Assembly (NCBI GenBank): GCA_019635215.1
Contig: JAHBZZ010000003.1
Coordinates: forward strand, 146,878-210,877
From: Nitrosomonas sp.
Lineage (GTDB): Bacteria; Pseudomonadota; Gammaproteobacteria; Burkholderiales; Nitrosomonadaceae
Length of the DNA: 64,000 bases
Reading direction: 5' to 3'
The notes below the pieces were generated by a model. That model was not told the DNA's origin. It did no database searches and was given only the letters and a program-made list of their open reading frames with translations. Shown one piece after another: positions 16,375-23,470 of the stretch (its first letter is position 1; each line of letters begins with the position of its first letter). A program made the translations under genes and the position numbers.

Positions 16375-18823
16375 GGTTCTCTGTAGATTGATTGGGGTTA
16401 GTTAAGGGGTTTAAGGAATTTAGGGGATTGATCACCAGATGGCCGATCGCGCCGCGCGTAACCGTGCCGTGATCGGTGTGAATCGGGAAATAATGTCCTG
16501 CAATCCAGCCGCTGGTCAGGTTCTTGTAATAAGGTGAGAAGAAATGTCCGGATTGCCCACTACTTAATGAAAAAACTGAATTTTCCGGATTCGCCAGATC
16601 ATAGATTGCCCGTAAATTGGGTGCGACTTCTTCGATATAAGTAAGGTTGTCTTCGTCATAAAAATGACCGCTGAAATTGACGGTATCCCGTCCGCCACTT
16701 CTCGGGCTGATAAGATTGGTTAACCGTCCCAGAGCAGGGAGCTTTCCGAATAAGGGGTGGCGTGCCGTTGCGATATGTGCTTCTCCCCAGGACCATGTAT
16801 CTGGATCGCTACCGTAGCGATCACTCAGTTTTGCAATCGCGATTTGTAGTGCGGCTTGTATTGACGGCATACAGGGGTCGGCCGCAGCGGCCGCTGCGTT
16901 TTTACACCAGCGCAACTGCGCATCGTGACTGCTGAGCACGCGAATCAGGAATTCCGGGCTGTCATCGCCGATCAGCTCGTGGTGCCCTTTGAGCTTATCG
17001 GTATACAACAGGGATGCAAGCTGCTGTGTCCATTCAATAAAAATCAGCGGTTCGGGCGCATTCCCATGCATCTTCAAATCCCATTGTTTTAATCGCGTCA
17101 GGATTGTTTGCGCCAGCGGCTCATGTGTTTGTACTTTCAACAGTAATGGCAGTAAGCGCTCGGCAAGCGTGCTTTGGGTATCCAACTGAATGGATTGGGA
17201 ATCGGTCAGGCTATGGTTCGTTTGCTGGGTAATCAGTGCCGTGATCCGGTTGACCCGGTAAGGTGGCGCCCAATCGGAAGCGATCAGATAGGGATAACCG
17301 GCCGGTGTGATGTCATGATTGGCTGTGGCAATAAAGTCAGAGGCTGGCGCATGTTCCTGCGGTAATTGTTCGAAAGGAATAAACCCTTGCCAGTCATACG
17401 AAGCCAGCCAGCCGGGAGCGGGCACCCGTCCCCGCAGGTCATTTTCCGGTCCACGCAGCGCTGCGCGTCCGGCAGCGATAAATCCGATGACACCGGTTTT
17501 ATCCGCGTAAACAATATTCTGTAACGGTGCCTGATAATCACGGGCGGCATCCAGAAACGCGCGGGCTGAGGCGGCATGTGCCGCTTTGTGGAAAAACTGC
17601 AGTGTGATATCGCCCGGATGCAGTCCTGTCCAGTTTAAAACGAGCGACAGCTGGCCGGCGCCATCCGGCATCAGCGCCTGAATTTCTGCGTCGCTCTCGG
17701 AAATAACCGGCCCGTGGCGGCTGCGCCGGATGGTGATGTGCTCATCTTGCGCATGCCGCACGGTGATCGTTTCAGTACGGATTTCATAGCGTGCTGTCCC
17801 GTCCGGGGTTTCATACTGATCCGGTTGTTCATGCGGCGATCGTTCCAGATACAGATCCTGGCTGTCGGCGCCGGTATTCGTGAACGACCAGGCTACAAAA
17901 TCATTCCGCCCTAATATGACTGCCGGTATGCCGGGCAGCGTTGCGCCGACCAGATTCATATCAGGCGTGGAAATATGCGCGAGATACCAGAGTGCGGGAA
18001 TCGTAAGTTTCAGGTGCGGATCGTTGGCCAGCACCGGTTTGCCGCTCATCGTGCGTGATCCGGTGAGCGCCCAGTTATTCGATCCGATATGCGCAGGCGG
18101 TTTCAGCGCTGCAGTATTGAGGATGGCTTCAGCCGGTTGAGTAAGGTGCGCGTAAAGATGATCGAGATCCGGCAGCGGCGGCAACGGTGTATCGTCCGGA
18201 TAAGAAGGCAGCAGATCATCCAGTTCCTGCGTGGATAGATCCTGACGGAGCGCGACATACAGTAATTCATCCCAGTAATTCCGGGAGAGTTGCCAGGCCA
18301 TCTGTTTTAACAGCAATAATGAATCCTGAGCTTGCCAGATGCGCGGAGACGCAGCTAAAAACAAATATTCCGGTGGCGGCACAGGCACCGTGTTGCGGTA
18401 GGCGTTAACACCTTGGGTATAGGCTGCCAGGATGGCGCGTGTGTGAGCATCCAGCCGATCGAAATCCTGATTGACCAGGCCGGTCAGACCCAGGGTACGC
18501 TGGAATCGATCGATAGGCAGCATGCTGCTGCCGAACCATTCTGCGAGTGTGCCGGTGGCAACCCGTAAATTGAATTCCATCTGCCAGAGCCTGTCTTGGG
18601 CATGAACAAAGCCCAGGGCATAGTAGGCATCGAGTTCGTTGTTTGCATAGATATGTGGAACCGCATGTTCGTCACGTATGATTTCTACCGAATCCTGAAG
18701 TCCTTCAAGCTCCAGTGTTGCGGTATAGCGTGGCAGGGAAGCGTAAAGCGCAAGCGATAGCGCCAGGATGGCCAGAATTATTCCGCCGCATGTGATTAAG
18801 CTGATTTTTTTCAGGCGTGACAT
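16343..18823 (-). CDS. Periplasmic penicillin-acylase-family (PvdQ-like) amidohydrolase
   Basis: An 826-aa Ntn-hydrolase precursor. An N-terminal hydrophobic segment (about 9-30) exports or anchors it. The precursor should self-cleave before the catalytic Ser248 in 'HIGSNNWALTGSRT', giving alpha and beta chains; other family strings are 'VEIIRDEHAVPHIYA', 'GFVHAQDRLWQMEF', 'LANDPHL' and 'SWGEAHIATARHPLFG'. Because it lies between a cyclic-peptide exporter and the N-hydroxylase, the likely job is removal of the fatty acyl chain from the siderophore precursor in the periplasm, as PvdQ does for pyoverdine; acyl-homoserine-lactone cleavage is another activity of the family. The start at 18823 leaves a 7-bp gap from the exporter; an upstream Met (18859) would overlap it. 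Confidence 0.85.
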   Translation of the reverse strand: MSRLKKISLITCGGIILAILALSLALYASLPRYTATLELEGLQDSVEIIRDEHAVPHIYANNELDAYYALGFVHAQDRLWQMEFNLRVATGTLAEWFGSSMLPIDRFQRTLGLTGLVNQDFDRLDAHTRAILAAYTQGVNAYRNTVPVPPPEYLFLAASPRIWQAQDSLLLLKQMAWQLSRNYWDELLYVALRQDLSTQELDDLLPSYPDDTPLPPLPDLDHLYAHLTQPAEAILNTAALKPPAHIGSNNWALTGSRTMSGKPVLANDPHLKLTIPALWYLAHISTPDMNLVGATLPGIPAVILGRNDFVAWSFTNTGADSQDLYLERSPHEQPDQYETPDGTARYEIRTETITVRHAQDEHITIRRSRHGPVISESDAEIQALMPDGAGQLSLVLNWTGLHPGDITLQFFHKAAHAASARAFLDAARDYQAPLQNIVYADKTGVIGFIAAGRAALRGPENDLRGRVPAPGWLASYDWQGFIPFEQLPQEHAPASDFIATANHDITPAGYPYLIASDWAPPYRVNRITALITQQTNHSLTDSQSIQLDTQSTLAERLLPLLLKVQTHEPLAQTILTRLKQWDLKMHGNAPEPLIFIEWTQQLASLLYTDKLKGHHELIGDDSPEFLIRVLSSHDAQLRWCKNAAAAAADPCMPSIQAALQIAIAKLSDRYGSDPDTWSWGEAHIATARHPLFGKLPALGRLTNLISPRSGGRDTVNFSGHFYDEDNLTYIEEVAPNLRAIYDLANPENSVFSLSSGQSGHFFSPYYKNLTSGWIAGHYFPIHTDHGTVTRGAIGHLVINPLNSLNPLTNPNQSTENHAHERNLSSS

Positions 18824-18830
18824 AGCGCGT

Positions 18831-20501
18831 TTATCCGTGGCTCGCCATTGACAGCACATCGTGTACGCGGTGTTGTGGATGGTCCAACTCCAGCTCCTGC
18901 AGCTGGCCGTTGTCCATTTTCATAACGCGGTCGGCCGTGTAAAAATAGCGATCGTCGTGTGTGATGGCGATAATCGTGATGCCTCTGTTTTTGAGTTCCG
19001 GCAGCAGGTATGTGTAGAAAAGGTGGCGGAATTGCGGATCCTGGTCCGCCGCCCATTCATCGAGAACCAGAATAGGGCGTTTTTCCAGGATGGCGACCAG
19101 CAGGGCCAAACGTTTTCGCTGGCCTTGTGATAATTGGGTATTGACGAGTGTGCCGTCATTGACGGTGGCAATATCGGTCATTGCCAATGCCGTCAGCCAA
19201 GTGTTGATTTCGGCTGGCGCGGCGTGTTTGCCGTCAGATCCCAGCAGTGCGGTGAATAAATAAAAATCAGAAAAAACAGTGGAAAATAAATGCTGAAAAG
19301 AGCCGCGTGCCGTTTCATCAATCACCTGATTCCCGATTTGAATCTGCCCGCCATGTGCGTTGTACAGGCCCACTAGGATGCGCACCAATGTCGATTTTCC
19401 GCTGCCGTTGCCACCGATGATAAAAATCGTTTCACCGCGATGGATACTCAGGTCCAGGGGGCCGACGGAAAACCCGGAATCGCCCCCGGCGGCATGGTAC
19501 TGATAGTAAATATCCTTTAGATCGAGCGTTTTCCAATTGGCGGGAAGTGCCGCGCCTTGATCGTCGAATGCCGGATGGTATTCGGCAAGATCCAGCGATT
19601 TCAGTTTTAATAACGCGACATTGCCGGCGACCAGACTGGGAACTGCCATGACCAGGTTGGACAGAGGGGTGCGCAGAAACAAAATGGTGAGCGCAAAGGT
19701 GATAGCGACTTCAGCCGGTGCCCAGACTGCGCCATAGGTCAGCAGGAATATCAGGCCGATGGAGCCGAGTATCATGGCATTGGCCCAGTTGTCGTTGATG
19801 CCGTTGTAGATATCCGCGCGGATGTCGTGATCGCGGTTCCTGCCCGCATCGCGGCTGAATTCATCATCGTAGAATCGATGCGCGCGGGAGCGGTTGAGCC
19901 GGAGTTCCTTGCGGCCTTCAAGAATCGCTTGATAATCCTGATATAACGCATCCTCGGCTTCGCGTGCAAGTATGACTTCCGCATGGGTTCGCTTCAGTAG
20001 GAACCAACCGATAAAGACGGTGAATGCCAGCCAGCCGAAAATAACCTGAAACAGCGGCAATGAAAGCCATGCAAGGTAGAGAAATCCGGCAACGCTTAAG
20101 GTCAGACCGTAGATGATGGCGGGTAATGCGATGAATGCCGCCGTGATACTGGTCGTATCGCTGTTGAGAGACGCCAGTAACCGCGCGGTGCCCAAAGATT
20201 CCAGATGTTCGACATGGGTATCGAGAATGCGTTTGATCAAAGTACGGCGCATCTGGTAGACCAGTTTATGGCCGAGTGTCGTAATCGCAATATGCGATGC
20301 GGTACCGAGAATGAAAAGCAGAAGAATAAGCGCGGAAAATTGCGCATACAGGAAAAATGTCGCGTCTGCGGCATTAGGGATCAGATATCCGTCGATAAAC
20401 GCAATAACGCTGATACTCAGGCCGGCAGCGGCAATACTCAAAATAATCACTGCAACCAGCAGCCATTTATGGTGTTGCGATAATAATTGAATGATACGCA
20501 T
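18831..20501 (-). CDS. PvdE-type cyclic peptide/siderophore precursor ABC exporter
   Basis: A 556-aa half-transporter with an N-terminal permease of six helices (about 13-35, 48-70, 120-165, 235-275) fused to a C-terminal ATPase. Walker A 'GGNGSGKST', signature 'LSQGQRKRLAL', Walker B 'ILVLDEWAADQDP' and an H-loop His in 'ITHDDRYF' are visible. The 'DEWAADQDP' variant and overall length fit the cyclic-peptide exporter family (PvdE, SyrD). It would move the acylated NRPS product to the periplasm for maturation by the acylase encoded next. First gene of the minus-strand operon; a Fur-like site lies about 400 bp upstream beyond a miniature transposon. Confidence 0.92.
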   Translation of the reverse strand: MRIIQLLSQHHKWLLVAVIILSIAAAGLSISVIAFIDGYLIPNAADATFFLYAQFSALILLLFILGTASHIAITTLGHKLVYQMRRTLIKRILDTHVEHLESLGTARLLASLNSDTTSITAAFIALPAIIYGLTLSVAGFLYLAWLSLPLFQVIFGWLAFTVFIGWFLLKRTHAEVILAREAEDALYQDYQAILEGRKELRLNRSRAHRFYDDEFSRDAGRNRDHDIRADIYNGINDNWANAMILGSIGLIFLLTYGAVWAPAEVAITFALTILFLRTPLSNLVMAVPSLVAGNVALLKLKSLDLAEYHPAFDDQGAALPANWKTLDLKDIYYQYHAAGGDSGFSVGPLDLSIHRGETIFIIGGNGSGKSTLVRILVGLYNAHGGQIQIGNQVIDETARGSFQHLFSTVFSDFYLFTALLGSDGKHAAPAEINTWLTALAMTDIATVNDGTLVNTQLSQGQRKRLALLVAILEKRPILVLDEWAADQDPQFRHLFYTYLLPELKNRGITIIAITHDDRYFYTADRVMKMDNGQLQELELDHPQHRVHDVLSMASHG

Positions 20502-20634
20502 GCTATGGCCTGTAAATCCTGAAGTGAATGGCGGCGTTCGGAAAAGCGGAATAGTTATTCATAAAAACGATCAAGGTAGCGTGTCATTGGTTGTTTATCA
20601 CTGAAGTACTGCGGTTTATCAGAATTAACTCGTA

Positions 20635-20775
20635 GAGACCTTTGCACGGCTACTACGCGGCACGATAATTGCGTTAAAAATTTGCGAAAAATGCTCATTT
20701 ACCCCGTGCAAACTCCGCTTTTTCGCAAATTTTTGCCTTATTCTCGTACCGCTCATGACACCGTGCAAAGGTCTC
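20635..20775. mobile_element. 141-bp MITE with 15-bp terminal inverted repeats
   Basis: Perfect 15-bp terminal inverted repeats (GAGACCTTTGCACGG at 20635-20649 and its complement at 20761-20775) flanked by a 5-bp direct repeat TCGTA (20630-20634 and 20776-20780), the footprint of a transposition. Inside, a second perfect 16-bp inverted repeat (20676-20691 with 20719-20734) allows the whole element to fold into a long hairpin. It has no coding capacity, so it must have been moved by a transposase elsewhere. Confidence 0.85.
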
Positions 20776-20902
20776 TCGTAATCGGTTCTGCTGCTTACAA
20801 AAAAGAACGTGAAGTGATTCCTTTTTAAACATGGGCTTGAGCATAGATTTAATCATGCGATCCTGATGTCGCTGTATTTTTCGAAAAATATAATGTACGA
20901 AT

Positions 20903-20921
20903 GAGAATAATTCGTATTATT
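20903..20921. promoter_or_regulatory. Weak Fur-like box of the exporter operon
   Basis: GAGAATAATTCGTATTATT matches the Fur consensus at 12 of 19 positions by eye and is itself roughly palindromic. It lies between divergent siderophore genes; the exporter gene starts 400 bp away, with the MITE in between. Confidence 0.45.
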
Positions 20922-21148
20922 ATTAACACTATCATTTGTGTGTGTGATATGCAAGCCCTTCAGCATCACCCGGGTTAAGGTGGGTGATGCTGATCGCTGC
21001 CGGTGTGTCATTAAGCGCTTCATGAAGCAGATTACACATTGAATTTGAATGGAAAAGATTCCAGTGACTAGGGCTGAGATTTAAGAGTTTTCGAAAAATC
21101 TTCGCGTTGAATTTGGGTGTCCGCAAGTAACTGTTTTTTTAATAAGGC

Positions 21149-21177
21149 TTGACATCTACTTTTATGATAATGATAAT
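21149..21177 (+). promoter_or_regulatory. Sigma-70 promoter TTGACA-N17-GATAAT
   Basis: A perfect -35 box (21149-21154) and near-perfect -10 box (21172-21177) with the optimal 17-bp spacer, about 80 bp before the secreted-protein start at 21263. Confidence 0.75.
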
Positions 21178-21184
21178 ACGAATA
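21166..21184. promoter_or_regulatory. Fur box overlapping the -10 element
   Basis: The first 12 bases match the Fur consensus exactly (GATAATGATAAT) and 14 of 19 match overall. It covers the -10 box of the promoter at 21149-21177, the usual geometry for iron-dependent repression. Confidence 0.7.
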
Positions 21185-21262
21185 GGAATTATTCTTATTT
21201 AGATTAAAGCTCTGAAAGAGAATCTGATTTTTTGGCAATATATTGATTTGTTTGAGGAATAT

Positions 21263-21862
21263 ATGGCAATGCAAAAGAAGACAATGATTTTGTTTGCAAT
21301 GTTGGCAATAGCTTCTTCAGGAGCGGTGATTGCGGCTGATGAAAGATCAGGATCAGGAAGGATTGCTGATAGTGAAAGAGTGGTAAGAAACCATTCGATC
21401 TGTCTTTCAACAGGGCCTGTTGAGAATATCGCATTAGGTGGTGTTGAGGATGGTCCTTATGTTGATCTGGTGTTGGCTGCGCGTTTTGTGACGCTGAACA
21501 TACTTAACAATAGTGCTCAGGAAGTGCAGTTTGACGCGAAGGTATTCCAGATCGATGGGCCGGGTGATTTCGAAGGCGGATCCTGGCCTGCAACTGGAAA
21601 GGCAAAGATCGAGCGCTTTTCCGGTACAAGAACACCGGTTGCTGCGCAAGGTTCCGCCATTTTGACGGCAGATCTGGGGGATGACCCCGAGCCTTCATAT
21701 GCCTATGAAGGACAGATTAAGGTAACCGGACTGAGCAACAGGAGATTGAAGCGTGAAGAAGTGCTGGCAACGGCACATTCAAGACGCGATGAAGACCTGC
21801 GTATCAACCCCGAACACCGCATCATCAATACCGAATGGACAGAGATTCCGTGCACATGGTGA
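21263..21862 (+). CDS. Iron-regulated secreted protein of unknown function
   Basis: A 199-aa protein with a clear signal peptide ('MILFAMLAIASSGAVIAAD', cleavage near residue 25). The mature part is acidic and beta-rich, with two widely spaced Cys ('NHSICLS' and the C-terminal 'EIPCTW') that could form a disulfide. No family is recognised. The strong promoter with overlapping Fur box implies induction under iron limitation, and its place between siderophore exporter and receptor suggests a role in iron acquisition, which is inference. GAGGA precedes the ATG by four bases; an ATG two codons downstream (21269) has a 10-base spacing and is equally possible. Confidence 0.7.
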   Translation: MAMQKKTMILFAMLAIASSGAVIAADERSGSGRIADSERVVRNHSICLSTGPVENIALGGVEDGPYVDLVLAARFVTLNILNNSAQEVQFDAKVFQIDGPGDFEGGSWPATGKAKIERFSGTRTPVAAQGSAILTADLGDDPEPSYAYEGQIKVTGLSNRRLKREEVLATAHSRRDEDLRINPEHRIINTEWTEIPCTW

Positions 21863-21984
21863 ACATTGCCGCAGCATAAAGTTTCGGAAAAAACACCATT
21901 GCACATAAAAGACTTCACGTACTGGGATTTGCGTCGAAGAGAATTTTTTAAAAATCCCTTATTAATATAATGAATGGAGAAAAA

Positions 21985-22959
21985 ATGACAAACTCTAGGC
22001 CTCAATTAAAGCCGCTGGCGAATATGATCGCAACGGCTTTGCTTTCAGTCGCATTGGTCGTCCCGTTTGGGGCGAATGCGGCACAACCGACGCCGTATGG
22101 TAAAGCCGGCATGTTCAGTAATCCTACGCCGATTGTAATCAATGATACCTGTGCTAATCCAGACAATCCGGATTGTGCTGCGCTGTTGGATTTATACACT
22201 CCTGATCTGCCGCCAAACCAACCGGGCCAGATTCGCCAGTTACCGCCTGAAGTGCCTGTCGTCGTGGCTACGCCGTCGACAATCGTGGTTCCAAACGGTA
22301 CTTTCCGGGATGATGCGGTGATTTCCGATATCAGTGTATATATCCATGATATCCATCATGATTATCTGAATGACGTGGATATCATGCTGGTTGCGCCGAA
22401 CGGCAGCTGGGTTATGGTAGCGTCAAATGTCAGTTCTGCGGGCGCTACACCGGAAGGTGGTGTGCTCGGTATCAAGGCGGAAGGATTGAATTGGCGTTTC
22501 CATGATTCCGCGATATTGCCACTGCCGCGCTCAGTGCGTGACGATGGCCGTCTGAGTGGTAGGGTTAATAATCCGTTGTATGACGTTATCTATGATGAAT
22601 GGGTTGGCGTGTGGACGGATACAAGCCTGAGAACGTTTAAACCGTCGGATTACGATAATTCTCCGGATACCGATCATTTTCCGGGGAATGTGGTGGGTCA
22701 AAGCGCATTTAATAGTTCGAATAACTCTATTGGCTTAACTCCATCAACCATACTCGGTACGGTGGTTGCGGGTGATCCGTCTACCTATAAGCAAGTGCTG
22801 AATGGGCCGAAATTAAGCAATCTGCACGGTATTGATCCTACCGGCGTATGGAAACTCATTGTTTCCGACGACTACTACTGGTTTGCTGGGGAAATCAAGG
22901 GTGGTTGGAGTCTTGAGATTACGACTGAGAAAAATAAAAGCATTCGTGCTACCCGATAA
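21985..22959 (+). CDS. Secreted P-domain (proprotein-convertase P) protein
   Basis: A 324-aa exported protein. The signal peptide spans about 1-35 ('ALLSVALVVPFGANA'). After a Pro-rich segment comes a P/Homo-B-like beta-jelly-roll: 'ISDISVYIHDIHHDYLNDVDIMLVAPNGSWVMV' and the closing 'GVWKLIVSDDYYWFAGEIKGGWSLEI'. In other proteins this domain sits behind a subtilase; here no protease domain is present, so it probably serves binding or stability on the outside of the cell. It lies 120 bp after the Fur-regulated secreted gene and may share its transcript. GGAG lies six bases before the ATG at 21985; the upstream Met (21970) lacks a site. Confidence 0.78.
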   Translation: MTNSRPQLKPLANMIATALLSVALVVPFGANAAQPTPYGKAGMFSNPTPIVINDTCANPDNPDCAALLDLYTPDLPPNQPGQIRQLPPEVPVVVATPSTIVVPNGTFRDDAVISDISVYIHDIHHDYLNDVDIMLVAPNGSWVMVASNVSSAGATPEGGVLGIKAEGLNWRFHDSAILPLPRSVRDDGRLSGRVNNPLYDVIYDEWVGVWTDTSLRTFKPSDYDNSPDTDHFPGNVVGQSAFNSSNNSIGLTPSTILGTVVAGDPSTYKQVLNGPKLSNLHGIDPTGVWKLIVSDDYYWFAGEIKGGWSLEITTEKNKSIRATR

Positions 22960-22986
22960 TATCGGTATCAGTTAAAAGTGCTGAAT

Positions 22987-23024
22987 CCAGATCGCGCTAA
23001 AGATGTTTTTTTATCGTGATCTGG
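22987..23024 (+). terminator. Possible terminator hairpin after the P-domain gene
   Basis: CCAGATCGCG pairs with CGTGATCTGG (one mismatch) around an 18-nt loop that itself holds a T-run. There is no T-run after the stem, so it may be a structure other than an intrinsic terminator. Confidence 0.35.
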
Positions 23025-23309
23025 GTATTGATACAAGGATTGTATTGTTTGCGATGTACTTGATCCGTCATAAGATTTTTTTCATTTAAAAGCAGAAAAA
23101 TAAATTCAGCTGAACTTGCCGGTAAGAATCTGCTGAACACTCTGAATACTAAGTGTTTGCGCATTCCGCATGTGCCTGAATTTTCCATTTCTGTGCGTTG
23201 TTCTTTTCGTGTCAGTCCGGGCACGGTATAGCCAAGTGATTCGCCTGCCCATAACGGCGATCGGTAAGCACCATGACAACCTGGAGTGTTTTTAAATGAG
23301 AAAGATTAT

Positions 23310-23328
23310 TGTTTGCATTACTATTATC
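23310..23328. promoter_or_regulatory. Weak Fur-like site before the receptor gene
   Basis: On the minus strand the 19-mer starts GATAATAGTAAT and matches about 11 of 19 consensus positions. Listed because the gene behind it is a siderophore receptor; on sequence alone it is marginal. Confidence 0.3.
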
Positions 23329-23470
23329 ATATATAGTTAAATATGGATGTGCTTGTATTAAAGCACTGGATAGGGGGCGTATGCGATTCGTTGCGGCAAG
23401 TCAATGTGAGCGCTACGCGGGACATTTATAAAAATAATTTAAACTTTATTTTATTGTAGGGTGGTATTTC

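Larger units (their letters stand above)
20502..21262. other. Divergent regulatory region between exporter operon and receptor-side genes
   Basis: Non-coding. It contains a MITE (20635-20775), a weak Fur-like site (20903-20921), and a strong sigma-70 promoter overlapped by a Fur box (21149-21184) reading toward the plus-strand secreted-protein gene. It is markedly AT-rich compared with the NRPS genes. Confidence 0.65.
22960..23470. other. Intergenic region upstream of the receptor
   Basis: No convincing gene; a 75-codon minus-strand ORF (22997-23224) has no recognisable features. It contains an imperfect hairpin just after the P-domain gene (22987-22996 with 23015-23024) and a weak Fur-like site (23310-23328). 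It probably carries the promoter of the receptor operon. Confidence 0.5.

Noticed and set aside
22997-23224. 75-codon minus-strand ORF upstream of the receptor
   Set aside because: It has no ribosome site or recognisable motif and overlaps a region expected to hold the receptor promoter.
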